From an uncultured Sphingomonas sp. (GTDB lineage: Bacteria > Pseudomonadota > Alphaproteobacteria > Sphingomonadales > Sphingomonadaceae): a stretch of DNA of 64,000 bases. The notes below the pieces were generated by a model. That model was not told the DNA's origin and did no database searches. It was given only the letters and a program-made list of their open reading frames with translations. Below, in pieces: positions 8,428 through 17,098 of the stretch (the stretch's first letter is position 1; the number at the start of each line of letters is the position of its first letter). The stretch lies in the NCBI GenBank assembly GCA_913776255.1, contig CAJYLV010000009.1, positions 82,811 to 146,810 on the forward strand, written 5' to 3'. Both the position numbers and the translations under genes were made by a program.

Positions 8428-9746
8428 GCGGCGCTCTCCATGGACGCGAAACGGGCCGGGGCCAGCCGGGGGCTGATGACGTGCAGCGACAGCAATGCCA
8501 GCAGATAGGCACCGCCCGCCACCGCGAAGATCGGCGCATAGCTGCCCGATATGCCGAGCACATGACCGACGAACTTGGCGATCAGCATCCCACCGATCGC
8601 CCCCGCCGTCCCGCCGATCCCCACGACCGAGCCGACTGCGGCGCGCGGGAACAGGTCGGATGGCAGCGTCAGCAGATTGGCGGAAAACGCCTGATGCGCG
8701 GCAGTCGCCAGCCCGATCAGCGCGACCGCGATCCACAGGCTGTCGACATACTGGACCGTGACGATCGGCAGCACCGCGATGGCGCAGCCCAGCATCGTCG
8801 TCTTGCGCGCGGCGTTCGCCGACCAGCCGCGCCGCAGCAGCCGCGACGAGGTCCAGCCGCCCAGCACGCTGCCCGCGTCCGACAGCAGATAGATCGCCAC
8901 CAGCGGCGGCCCGAACGACTTGAGATCCAGCCCATAGCGCTTGCCGAGGAAATCGGGCAGCCAGAACAGGAACATCCACCAGATCGGATCGGTCAGGAAC
9001 TTCGGCACCGCATAGGCCCAGGTCTCGCGATAGGCGAACAGCCGCAGCCACGGCACCCGCTGCACCGCCGGCGCGGGATCGCTGCGGATCAGCGCCAGCT
9101 CGCCGGGCGTGACACGGCGATGCTCCTCGGGGCGGCGATAGATCGCGACCCATGCGATCAGCCACAGCACGCTGAACGCGCCGGTCGCGATGAACGCCAT
9201 CCGCCAGCCATAGGCGAGTGTGATCGCGGGGACGAGCAACGGCGTCGCGATCGCGCCGACATTGGCCCCGGCGTTGAACAGCCCGACCGCGAACGCGCGC
9301 TCGCGCTGCGGAAACCATTCGGTCACCGCCTTCAGCCCGGACGGAAAATTGCCCGCCTCGCCCAGCCCCAGCGCGAACCGCGCCGCGCCGAATTGCGCAA
9401 CGCTGCTGACCAGCCCGTGCGCGACATGCGCCAGCGTCCAGAAGGAAAAGGCCAGCGCATAGCCGACGCGCGCGCCGACCCGGTCGATCAGCCGCCCCAT
9501 CATTAGGAACCCGGCGGCATAGGCGGCCTGAAACCAGAAGACGATGTCGGCATATTGCGCCTCGCTCCAGCCCAGATCCTTCTGGAGCACCGGCTTGAGC
9601 ACGCCGATCATCTGCCGGTCGATGTAGTTGATCGCGGTCGCGGCGAACAGCAACGCGCAGATCGTCCAGCGATAGCGCCCGGTCGGCGGCGCGGCGGCGA
9701 TGTCCGGCATGGCAATGGCGCTCCGGGAAGAAGGGGCGCGCGACAT
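8424..9746 (-). CDS. MFS hexuronate transporter (ExuT-like)
   Basis: A 440-residue, 12-helix major facilitator of the anion:cation symporter subfamily. Family marks are NYIDRQMIGVLKPVLQKDLG in helix 1, GLGEAGNFPSGLKAVTEWFP between helices 4 and 5, and RRPEEHRRVTPGEL in the central loop. These are characteristic of ExuT/GudP-like sugar-acid carriers in the inner membrane. Placed between the TonB receptor and GH105 in the uronate operon, it probably carries galacturonate or unsaturated oligouronate. It overlaps GH105 by four bases and follows the receptor by 26 bases. The first residues (MSRAPSSRSAIA) may be extra; an internal Met at residue 13 is an alternative start. Confidence 0.9.
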   Translation of the reverse strand: MSRAPSSRSAIAMPDIAAAPPTGRYRWTICALLFAATAINYIDRQMIGVLKPVLQKDLGWSEAQYADIVFWFQAAYAAGFLMMGRLIDRVGARVGYALAFSFWTLAHVAHGLVSSVAQFGAARFALGLGEAGNFPSGLKAVTEWFPQRERAFAVGLFNAGANVGAIATPLLVPAITLAYGWRMAFIATGAFSVLWLIAWVAIYRRPEEHRRVTPGELALIRSDPAPAVQRVPWLRLFAYRETWAYAVPKFLTDPIWWMFLFWLPDFLGKRYGLDLKSFGPPLVAIYLLSDAGSVLGGWTSSRLLRRGWSANAARKTTMLGCAIAVLPIVTVQYVDSLWIAVALIGLATAAHQAFSANLLTLPSDLFPRAAVGSVVGIGGTAGAIGGMLIAKFVGHVLGISGSYAPIFAVAGGAYLLALLSLHVISPRLAPARFASMESAA

Positions 9747-9772
9747 CGCCGCGCGCCCAGGTGGGGGACGTC

Positions 9773-12715
9773 TTAGAACTTGCCGCGGATGCCGAACGAG
9801 AAGGTCCGCCCGTTGAAATAGGAATTGTCGCGGTGCGTCTCTCCGACGGACTTCGACGGATTCTGATAGAAGGTATAGGTATTTTCGTTGGTGATGTTCA
9901 ACGCGTCGACACGCAGCTCGATATAGTCGTTGAGCTTGAACGCCACCGTTGCATCGAGATAACCCTGCGCCGCGAAATACGAGATTTCGTCATTCGCCGT
10001 GTTGCGCTGCGCGCCGCCGGTCTTCGAACGGTAATTGTACGATCCGCGCAGCGAGAACGGCCCCTTCTCGTAGAAGCCGGTGATGCTGTACGTATATTTC
10101 GGCACGCTCTGCAGCGCGACGACATTGCCGTTGGTCAGCACGAAATTATAGTCGATGCCCTTCTGCTGCTGATCGATCAGCGTGAAGCTGCTGGTCAGGC
10201 CAAGGCCGTCGAACGGCTTGGGCAGGAAGGTGAAGTTCTGCTGGTATGCCGCTTCCAGCCCGCGCAGCTTCAACTGCCCGGCGTTCTGGACGATCGTGCG
10301 CAGGATGCGCGGGTTGTTGTTGGTCAGCGCGTTGACCTGCGCCAGCGTGCAGGTGCCGGTTGGCCCACCGAAGGCCGCGCAGCTGAAATAGCTCGGATCG
10401 AGCCCTGCTGCGGCGAACGGCACGTCCTCGGTCACCGCGACCGGCTGGTCGGTGATGTCCTTCTCGAAAAGCCCGATGCTCACCAAGGCGGCGGGCGCGA
10501 AATACCATTCAAGCACCGCGTCATAAGTCGTCGCGACCTGCGGGCGCAGGTCGGGGTTGCCGACCGTCACCGCATTGTTGAACACGTTCGGCACGACGAT
10601 GCTGCCCGCGATGTCGTTGAGCGCGCCGCGCGTCACCGTGTTGCCGATCGAGCCGCGCAACAGCAGCTTGGGCGTGATGTCGAAGGCGAGGCTCGCTGAC
10701 GGTAGCCAGTTCTGGTAGCCGCCGTTGCGCCGGTTGGGCGTGAATACGCCGCCCAGATTGGTGTAATTGTTGATGATCGTCTCGGTATCCGAATAACGGA
10801 TGCCGGCGTCGCCGCGCAGTTCGTGCCCGCCGATCGTCAGCTTGAACGACGTCTCCAGGAACGCCGACGTGACGCGCTCCTCGGCCTCATAGGTGGCGTT
10901 GAGCTGGCGCGTCGCCTTGCGGTTGGCGTCGTTCGCGCCCAGCGTGCCCATCACGAAATCGCGCGAGAAGGTCGCGAAATTGGACGGATAACCCGAATTG
11001 CCGCCGTTGTTCAGGGTACCGTACTGCAGGAACGGGTCCATATACTGGAACACGCCATTACCGCTGGAGGCGAAGGTGCCGCCGTTCGGCAACGTCGCCG
11101 CGCGCGCGATCGAGGAGCCGTCCTGCGCGGTCCGGCTCTTAAGGCTGGAGACGTAGCTGCCGCCGACCTTGAACGCCATGCTGCTGTCGCCGGTATCGAC
11201 CACCGTCCAGTCGAGCACCGAACGCAGGCTCTTTACCGTATCGTCCTCGCGCTGGATCGAGAAACCGAGCGTCGGATCGCGGAAATTGGCGGGATCGGTG
11301 AACGACGTCGGAGAGGTGATCGTCGGATAGGAAACGTTGACGGTCGGATCGTAGGTCGTCGTAATGCCGTAGATGTTCGCGACGATGCGGTTGCCCGACT
11401 GCCATGCGCGGCTCTTGGAGATGCTGCCTTGCGCCTGCAACGTCACGCGGTCGCTGAAATCATATCTCGCGCGCGCCACGCCGTACGAGAACTTCGTCTC
11501 GAAATCGCGGAAGAAGCTTTCGCCGATGATGCTGGTGTTGCCGAACGTGCCGTACAGATTGTTGTACTGGTCGATCTTGACGTCGAGCGGGATGATCCCG
11601 GAGTTCGTGCCCGTCCCCGGGATCGCCGTCGTGCCCGGCGCAGTGCGCGAGTTACGCACCGGCACGCCGAACGTGAACTCGTCCATCTGGTCGGTCAGCT
11701 TGGAATAGATGCCGTCGACGCTCGCCTCGAACCGGTCGCTTTTATATTGCACCGAGCCGACGAAGCCCATCCGCTCGCGCTCGGTGTTCGAGGTGTACAC
11801 GCGATAGAAGCGCGGCAACAGCGCATTGGCGACCTGCGCGCGCGTCAGATTGCCGAGATTGGCGAGCGGGCTATCGAGGTTCAGCTCGAACTGGAAGGGG
11901 CCGCTCGTGTTCGATGGCACCGAGCCATAATAGGGACGGCGACCGAGCGCCGACGAATTATAGCCGCCGGTCGACTGGAAACCCGAGCGTTCGTTGACGG
12001 TCTTGGCATAAGCAGCGCCGAACAGGACGCCGAAATTGCCCCAGTGATCGCTGACGATCAACGAGCCGCGCGGCCGCCACTTTTCCGACTGATCGTTGTA
12101 GCTGTATTGCGCGGTGTAGCGGAACACCCGCTCCTTGCTGTCGAACGGGCGCGGCGTCTGCAGATCGACGTTGCCGCCGATCCCGCCCTCTTCGAGATTG
12201 GCGAGCGGCGACTTGTACACGTCGACGCGCCCGAACAGCTCCGAGGGGAAGACGTCGTAGTTGAACGCGCGGCTCGAACTGCCGACGCTGCCCGCCGAGG
12301 TGGTGCGCACCGGCGCGCCGTTGAGCGTCGTCACCACGAAGTCGGAACTGAGCCCGCGGATCGCCACCCGCTGGCCTTCGTTGGTCCCTGCCCCGCCATC
12401 GCGGCTGAGGATCACGCCCGGAATGCGCTGCATCGAATCGGCGACGTTCGCCTCGGGAAACTTGCCGATGTCCTCGGCGACGATCGAATCGCGGATGCCG
12501 ACCGCCTCGCGCTTCAGCTCGAGGCCCTCGGCAAGGCTGCGGCGGAAGCCGGTGACGACGATGTCCTCGCCCGCCGCATCAGCCGCCGCCTGGGGATCGG
12601 CAGCGGATGTCGCCGCCGGATCGGCCAGTGCAGTCTGCGCCGCGGCGGGCGCCGCGACCAGCGCCAATGCGATGGCATGCGCCGACGCCATGCCGATGAA
12701 CAACGACCTGCCCAC
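9773..12715 (-). CDS. TonB-dependent receptor for glycan uptake
   Basis: A 980-residue outer-membrane receptor with a GTG start behind AGGAGGGG and a signal peptide ending AAPAAAQT. It has a TonB box (DIVVTGFR), then a plug domain (FPEANVADSMQRIPGV, GQRVAIRGLSSDF) and a long beta-barrel finishing TFSFGIRGKF with the terminal Phe. The plug type, in which long receptors carry RDGGAGTNEGQRVAIRGL, belongs to the Xanthomonas/Caulobacter carbohydrate class. It is first in the operon with exuT-GH105-kduI-kduD, so it probably imports pectin- or uronate-containing oligosaccharides. A predicted GntR operator lies about 44 bases upstream of its start. Confidence 0.93.
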   Translation of the reverse strand: MGRSLFIGMASAHAIALALVAAPAAAQTALADPAATSAADPQAAADAAGEDIVVTGFRRSLAEGLELKREAVGIRDSIVAEDIGKFPEANVADSMQRIPGVILSRDGGAGTNEGQRVAIRGLSSDFVVTTLNGAPVRTTSAGSVGSSSRAFNYDVFPSELFGRVDVYKSPLANLEEGGIGGNVDLQTPRPFDSKERVFRYTAQYSYNDQSEKWRPRGSLIVSDHWGNFGVLFGAAYAKTVNERSGFQSTGGYNSSALGRRPYYGSVPSNTSGPFQFELNLDSPLANLGNLTRAQVANALLPRFYRVYTSNTERERMGFVGSVQYKSDRFEASVDGIYSKLTDQMDEFTFGVPVRNSRTAPGTTAIPGTGTNSGIIPLDVKIDQYNNLYGTFGNTSIIGESFFRDFETKFSYGVARARYDFSDRVTLQAQGSISKSRAWQSGNRIVANIYGITTTYDPTVNVSYPTITSPTSFTDPANFRDPTLGFSIQREDDTVKSLRSVLDWTVVDTGDSSMAFKVGGSYVSSLKSRTAQDGSSIARAATLPNGGTFASSGNGVFQYMDPFLQYGTLNNGGNSGYPSNFATFSRDFVMGTLGANDANRKATRQLNATYEAEERVTSAFLETSFKLTIGGHELRGDAGIRYSDTETIINNYTNLGGVFTPNRRNGGYQNWLPSASLAFDITPKLLLRGSIGNTVTRGALNDIAGSIVVPNVFNNAVTVGNPDLRPQVATTYDAVLEWYFAPAALVSIGLFEKDITDQPVAVTEDVPFAAAGLDPSYFSCAAFGGPTGTCTLAQVNALTNNNPRILRTIVQNAGQLKLRGLEAAYQQNFTFLPKPFDGLGLTSSFTLIDQQQKGIDYNFVLTNGNVVALQSVPKYTYSITGFYEKGPFSLRGSYNYRSKTGGAQRNTANDEISYFAAQGYLDATVAFKLNDYIELRVDALNITNENTYTFYQNPSKSVGETHRDNSYFNGRTFSFGIRGKF

Positions 12716-12758
12716 GATAACCCCTCCTGTTGCGCCGCTGTGCGCGGCTTGCTGATCG

Positions 12759-12772
12759 GGTTATCATACAAC
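12759..12772. promoter_or_regulatory. Predicted GntR-family operator, site 1
   Basis: GGTTATCATACAAC, 44-57 bases upstream of the TonB-receptor start and 27 bases past the 3' end of the gntR gene. It differs by one base from site 2 (13598-13611), which lies in front of the DUF4861 gene. A motif repeated upstream of two substrate-linked operons beside a regulator gene is the expected operator arrangement. Binding is inferred. Confidence 0.6.
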
Positions 12773-12798
12773 TTAGCGATCGCGTCAATGCGCTTGCA

Positions 12799-13521
12799 TC
12801 ATCCGTCGCGCGACAGCCCGGTCGCCTCGCTCAGCTCGGTATGGCGGCTGAGGCTTTCCTGCATGTGATGCCGCGCGGCGTCGCGCGCGCCCGCCGGATT
12901 CATCCGCACGATCGCGTCGACGATCGCCTCATGCTCGGCGCGAACCTTCTCGACATAGGCACGCTGCGCCTCGGCCGGCTGGTCGCGCAGGTACAGATTA
13001 CGCGGCGGCACCAGCCGCACGCCCAGAAAGTCGATCAGCTTGACGAACGTCTCGTTCTGCGTCGCGCGCGCGATCGCGGTGTGGAAACGCGTGTCCGCCG
13101 CCGCCGACGCGACCGGATCGTCGGCGACCTCGGCCATGTCGCGAAGCGCCGCGCGCATCGCGGAAATGTCGGTCAGCGTGCGGCGCGCCGCGGCAAAGGC
13201 CGCCATTTCCGCCTCCACCGACAGCCGCACCTCGAGCAGCCGGATCACATCGGCAAGCTCGCTCATGTCCTGCCGGGTGATCTGGAACGCCTGGTAGCGC
13301 GCATCGTCGGACACGAACACGCCCGACCCCTGCCGCGCGACCGCCATGCCATGCGCTTCCAGCCGCGCGACCGCCTCGCGCACCACCGTGCGGCTGACCT
13401 TCTCGTCCTCGGCGATCTCCTTCTGCGTCGGCAGGCGGGCGCCGGGCGGCATTTCGCCCGAACGGATCCGCGCCTCCAGCTTCACGTACAAGGCATCGGC
13501 CAGCGACATGGTCTTGGTCAT
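12799..13521 (-). CDS. FadR-subfamily GntR transcriptional regulator
   Basis: A 240-residue regulator. The N-terminal winged helix contains LEARIRSGEMPPGARLPTQK, VSRTVVREAVARLEAHGMA and RQGSGVFV, the GntR signature. The C-terminal FCD all-helical domain carries the metal/ligand residues in RLLEVRLSVEAEMAA, DTRFHTAIARATQN and EHEAIVDAI. Uronate regulators such as UxuR/ExuR belong to this subfamily and release DNA on binding an acidic sugar. It lies between the receptor operon and the divergent DUF4861-DUF2264 operon, with candidate operators on both sides, so it is very probably the local repressor. Confidence 0.92.
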   Translation of the reverse strand: MTKTMSLADALYVKLEARIRSGEMPPGARLPTQKEIAEDEKVSRTVVREAVARLEAHGMAVARQGSGVFVSDDARYQAFQITRQDMSELADVIRLLEVRLSVEAEMAAFAAARRTLTDISAMRAALRDMAEVADDPVASAAADTRFHTAIARATQNETFVKLIDFLGVRLVPPRNLYLRDQPAEAQRAYVEKVRAEHEAIVDAIVRMNPAGARDAARHHMQESLSRHTELSEATGLSRDG

Positions 13522-13597
13522 TCCCGCTCTATATCAAGAACGCGCGCCGAGCCCCACCGGCAAAGCGCCGCCTTGGCAAAATTGATATGATCGTTTA

Positions 13598-13611
13598 GGT
13601 TATCCTACAAC
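13598..13611. promoter_or_regulatory. Predicted GntR-family operator, site 2
   Basis: GGTTATCCTACAAC, starting 37 bases upstream of the DUF4861 start codon and lying in the divergent interval with gntR. It is a one-mismatch copy of site 1. It ends close to the GGGAGG ribosome-binding site (13622), so a bound repressor would block transcription or promoter clearance. Confidence 0.6.
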
Positions 13612-13634
13612 ATTGAAAAGACGGGAGGGTAGCG

Positions 13635-14576
13635 ATGACGGGCCGGCGAACGGGCATAGCGGCGGCATTGTGGCTGCTCACAGGCGCTTCCGCCGGCGCG
13701 CAACAGGCGTCCGCGCCACCGCTGCCGGTCGTCTCGCCGCTTCCGCCGCCGCCCGACCGTGCGCCGCGCGCGGTCGCGCTGCTCGCCGACTATCGCTATG
13801 ACGATCTCCTCTGGGAGAACGATCGCACCGCGCACCGCATCTACGGCCATGCGCTGGAGGCGGCCGAGCCGCCGTCGGGTTCGGGGATCGACAGCTGGGG
13901 CAAGAACGTCCGCTGGCCGTTCGCCGACCGCCAGCTGCGCACCGGCGACCAGCACGCCTATCACGGCGAGGGCATCGACTTCTACAATGTCGGCACCACC
14001 CGCGGCGCGGGCGGGCTGGGCATCTGGCACGACAACAAATTGTGGACCTCGCGCAACTTCGTCCGCCACCGCATCCTCGCCAGCGGCGGCGACCGCGCCG
14101 ACTTCACCGTCGATTACGCGCCCTGGCCGGTCGATGTGGTGCGCAAGGTATGGGAGACGCGCCGCTTCACGCTGCCGCTCGGCACACAGTTCACGCGCAT
14201 GGTCTCGACGCTCTCCTCCGACCGCCCCGAGCCGTTGCTGGTCGGGATCGGGATCGGCAAGCGCACCACCGGGCAGGGCGCGGGCGAGCTGACCGTTGAT
14301 CGCGCACGCGGGCTGCTGTCGTGGTGGGGGCCGGAGGATCCCGGTCACGGGCGGATCGCAATCGCGATCCGCGTCGACCCGCGGATGATCGCCGAGATGC
14401 GCGCCGATGCCGACAACCAGCTGGTGCTGCTCCGCGTCACGCCCGGCACGCCGTTCGTCTATTATTCGGGCTCGGCATGGAACCACGGCGAGGGCGGCTT
14501 CCGCACGCGCGCGCAATGGGACGAGTACGCGAAGGGCGCCGCGCTCGACTTCACGGTACCGACGGCAGGGAAATGA
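13635..14576 (+). CDS. DUF4861 family exported protein
   Basis: A 313-residue protein with a signal peptide (GIAAALWLLTGASAGAQQ). The family mark is the WENDRTAHRIYGHAL segment, followed by GIDSWGKNVRWPF and YHGEGIDFYNVGTTRG. Later come strand-rich stretches and VYYSGSAWNHGEG near the end. DUF4861 proteins occur mainly in pectin-utilisation loci and have no established activity that I can name. Several conserved Asp, His and Trp residues suggest a carbohydrate-active or binding role in the periplasm. Its stop overlaps the start of the DUF2264 gene (ATGA), so the two are coupled. Confidence 0.85.
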   Translation: MTGRRTGIAAALWLLTGASAGAQQASAPPLPVVSPLPPPPDRAPRAVALLADYRYDDLLWENDRTAHRIYGHALEAAEPPSGSGIDSWGKNVRWPFADRQLRTGDQHAYHGEGIDFYNVGTTRGAGGLGIWHDNKLWTSRNFVRHRILASGGDRADFTVDYAPWPVDVVRKVWETRRFTLPLGTQFTRMVSTLSSDRPEPLLVGIGIGKRTTGQGAGELTVDRARGLLSWWGPEDPGHGRIAIAIRVDPRMIAEMRADADNQLVLLRVTPGTPFVYYSGSAWNHGEGGFRTRAQWDEYAKGAALDFTVPTAGK

Positions 14577-15850
14577 CGATGCAGGTGGATCGACGCGCGG
14601 TGCTGGCCGGCGGACTGACGGCAGCCGGTCTGGCGACGACCAACGCGACGGCGCAGACGCAGCCGGCGGAGACGCCGCTCCCCGACGGCGCGACCGACCG
14701 CGCCGACGCGCTCGCGCTGTTGCGCCGGATGGCGGAGCCGGTGCTCGGCCGCATGGCGCGCGGTCGGCTCCATGCCGAATGGACGCCCGAACTCAGCCCG
14801 ACATGGGACGGCCGCAATCCCGGCGTCGCCTATCTCGAAGCATTCGGGCGGTTGATCGACGGCATCGCGCCGTGGCTCGCGTTGCCCGACGACGCCAGCG
14901 CCGAAGGAAAGCTCCGCGCCCGGCTGCGCGCGCAGGCGCTGGAGAGCTACACCCATTCGGTCGACCCGAAGAGCCCCGATTACCTGCTGTGGCGCGGCCA
15001 CGGGCAGGCGCTGGTCGACTCGGCCTATTTCACCAGCGCGCTGTTGCGTGCGCCCGACGCCTTGTGGAAGCCGCTCGACGCCAAGACCAAGGCGCGGATC
15101 GTCGAGGAGATCAAGGGCCTGCGCCGCATCTCCCCGCCCTATCAGAACTGGCTGCTGTTCGCGGCGATGAACGAGGCGTTCCTGTTCGCGATCGGCGAGG
15201 ACTGGGATCCGATGCGCGTCGACCTGACGGTCAAGAAGATGCTCGAATGGTATGTCGGCGACGGCTGGTACGGCGACGGCGCGCGCTTCCACTACGATTA
15301 TTACAACAGCTACGTCATCCACCCGATGCTGGTGCAGATCCTCGCCACGCTCGCCGCCGGCAAGCCCAGCTTCAACAATCTCCGCCCCGCCGAGGAACTG
15401 GCGCGCGCGGTGAAACGCGAGCAGCGCTATGCCGAGCATCTCGAGCGGATGATCGCTCCCGGTGGCAGCTATGCCGCGATCGGCCGCTCGCTCACCTATC
15501 GCACCGCGGTCCACCAGCCGCTCGGGCATCTGGCGTGGCGCGGGCAATTGCCCGACAGCTTGCCGCCGGGGCAGGTGCGGGCGGCGACGATGGCGGCGCA
15601 GCGGCGCGTGTTCGCCGATCCCAGCAACTTCAACGCCGACGGCTTCCTGACGATCGGCTTCGCGCGGCACCAGCCGACGCTGGGCGACATCTATTCCAAC
15701 GCCGGCAGCATGTATATCGCCTCGGAAAGCCTGATCGCGCTCGGCCTGCCCGCCGACCACCCCTATTGGACCGCCCCGCCCCAGCCGTGGACGATGCGCC
15801 GCGCCTTCGCCGGGCAGGACTTCCGCAAGGATTACGCGGTCGATTACTGA
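14573..15850 (+). CDS. DUF2264 family protein, putative glycoside hydrolase
   Basis: A 425-residue exported protein with a twin-arginine-like leader (VDRRAVLAGGLTAAGLATT). It has the (alpha/alpha)-barrel pattern of DUF2264: WDGRNPGVAYLEAFGRLIDG, SYFTSALLRAPDALW-type helices, PPYQNWLLFAAMNEAFL, and WYVGDGWYGDGARFHYDYYN, where acidic residues cluster. Members of this family have been assigned as glucuronidase-type glycoside hydrolases (GH154). Here it is translationally coupled to DUF4861 behind a candidate GntR operator, which supports a role on uronate-containing oligosaccharides. The exact bond cleaved cannot be deduced. Confidence 0.85.
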   Translation: MTMQVDRRAVLAGGLTAAGLATTNATAQTQPAETPLPDGATDRADALALLRRMAEPVLGRMARGRLHAEWTPELSPTWDGRNPGVAYLEAFGRLIDGIAPWLALPDDASAEGKLRARLRAQALESYTHSVDPKSPDYLLWRGHGQALVDSAYFTSALLRAPDALWKPLDAKTKARIVEEIKGLRRISPPYQNWLLFAAMNEAFLFAIGEDWDPMRVDLTVKKMLEWYVGDGWYGDGARFHYDYYNSYVIHPMLVQILATLAAGKPSFNNLRPAEELARAVKREQRYAEHLERMIAPGGSYAAIGRSLTYRTAVHQPLGHLAWRGQLPDSLPPGQVRAATMAAQRRVFADPSNFNADGFLTIGFARHQPTLGDIYSNAGSMYIASESLIALGLPADHPYWTAPPQPWTMRRAFAGQDFRKDYAVDY

Positions 15851-15865
15851 CGGCGGTCATCAAAG

Positions 15866-15965
15866 CCCCTCCCCTTCAGGGGAGGGGTTGGGGTGGGGCC
15901 TTTCCCCGAGATTCGAACTCTCAATATTCCCCACCCCCCGCCCCCTCCCCTGAAGGGGAAGGGTG
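15866..15965. repeat. Inverted repeat family C (C1), bidirectional terminator candidate
   Basis: A composite element of about 100 bases between convergent genes. The left arm is CCCCTCCCCTTCAGGGGAGG followed by GGTTGGGGTGGGG. The right arm is the mirror, CCCCACCCCC then CCCCTCCCCTGAAGGGGAAG. Each arm also folds on itself. A shorter copy is at 54525. Confidence 0.8.
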
Positions 15966-15988
15966 AAGTCATTTTTCCTAACCCTTCT

Positions 15989-17050
15989 CTAATCCCCCGC
16001 CGCCGTCATCACCGGCCGCGTCTCGCCGTCCAGCTCGGTCAGCTCGCGCTCGACCGCGATCGTGTCGCCCAGATCGCGCATAGCGTACAGCTTGCCGCGC
16101 GCCTTCTCGAACGGGCGGTGCAGCACCATCGTCAGCCTCCCCTCGAAGGTGCGGAACAGCATCCCGTGCCCGCTGTCGCCGCGCACCAGCGGCGGCAATT
16201 GCTCCCACGGCCCGGCGATCGTCCCGCTCGTCGACCGCGCGAGCGACTGGACATAGCCGCGCCGGTCGTAGCTCGACCACAGCATCAGCAACCTGCCGGT
16301 GCGCGTCCGGAACAGCTCCGGCCCGTCGGTGACGTTGCCGCCCTTCACATCGGCGGGATCGGCGCGCTTGACCCACGGTGCCGCGGAGGCGCGGAACAGC
16401 AGCCGCGGCGGCCCCGCGGCGGCGAGCGTGTCGTCGAGCGGCACCGCCTCGATCGTCCCGTCGCCGACCTGCACCCATTCGTGCGCATAGACCAGCCACG
16501 GCTTGCCTTTGGGATCGACGTACAGCGAACCGTCCAGCGTCATCCGCGCCGCATCGACGATCGGCGCCCCGCCCCGCTCCAGCCGGTACGGTCCGCCGAG
16601 CATCGCCGACGAGGCGAGCAGCGTCGAGCGCCGCACCGGCGCACGCCCATTCTCCTTCGGCAGCTTCAGCGCGTCATTGTAGAAGGTCGAGAACAGATAC
16701 CATCGCCCCTTCCAGCGATGCACCTCCGGCGCCCATGCCCCGTCGTTCGCCCAGCTGTCCGCCGGCAGCGTGAAAACCATCACCGGCCGCTGCCAATGCT
16801 TCAGGTCGCGGCTGCGATAGGCCATGATCCCCAGCCGCCCGTCGCCCGTCAGCTGCTTCTCGTTGCGCGTGAACAGCCAATAAGTACGCGTGGCGCGGTC
16901 GGCGACGATCCAGGGATCGTGCAGCGGCATGTCCGGCAGCAGCAGCGGCGCGTCGGGCGCCCGCGACGCCGCGGCGGTGGCGAGCGGCACGGCGACGGAG
17001 GCGAGCGCCGCCACGAGGGCGCCGCGCAGCGCGGCGGCGAGGATGGTCAT
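15989..17050 (-). CDS. Glycoside hydrolase family 43 protein (exported)
   Basis: A 353-residue protein with a signal peptide (ALRGALVAALASVAVPLATA). It is a five-bladed propeller enzyme of the GH43/GH117-like clan, usually removing arabinose or xylose. Probable catalytic residues are the general base Asp in PLHDPWIVADRATRTYW, the Asp/Glu region NDGAWAPEVHRWKGRWYLF, and the acid Glu in NVTDGPELFRTRTGRLLM. Last gene of a minus-strand operon with GH43-like, GH29 and acetyltransferase genes. A perfect 9-bp inverted repeat lies just upstream of the start. Subfamily and substrate are not deducible by eye. Confidence 0.88.
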   Translation of the reverse strand: MTILAAALRGALVAALASVAVPLATAAASRAPDAPLLLPDMPLHDPWIVADRATRTYWLFTRNEKQLTGDGRLGIMAYRSRDLKHWQRPVMVFTLPADSWANDGAWAPEVHRWKGRWYLFSTFYNDALKLPKENGRAPVRRSTLLASSAMLGGPYRLERGGAPIVDAARMTLDGSLYVDPKGKPWLVYAHEWVQVGDGTIEAVPLDDTLAAAGPPRLLFRASAAPWVKRADPADVKGGNVTDGPELFRTRTGRLLMLWSSYDRRGYVQSLARSTSGTIAGPWEQLPPLVRGDSGHGMLFRTFEGRLTMVLHRPFEKARGKLYAMRDLGDTIAVERELTELDGETRPVMTAAGD

Positions 17051-17060
17051 GCGTCTCTCT

Positions 17061-17086
17061 CCCGGTTATGTCTGACAATAACCGGG
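17061..17086. promoter_or_regulatory. Perfect inverted repeat (operator or hairpin)
   Basis: CCCGGTTAT, eight bases, ATAACCGGG. It is centred in the 48-base gap between the acetyltransferase stop and the GH43 start. The GGTTAT half-sites match the first six bases of the two candidate GntR operators, so it may be another binding site. It could also act as an attenuating hairpin within the operon. Confidence 0.55.
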
Positions 17087-17098
17087 TGCGAGATTGGG

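Noticed and set aside
10823..12868. A 681-codon plus-strand frame across the TonB receptor
   Set aside because: Antisense shadow; the minus-strand product has signal peptide, TonB box, plug and terminal Phe.
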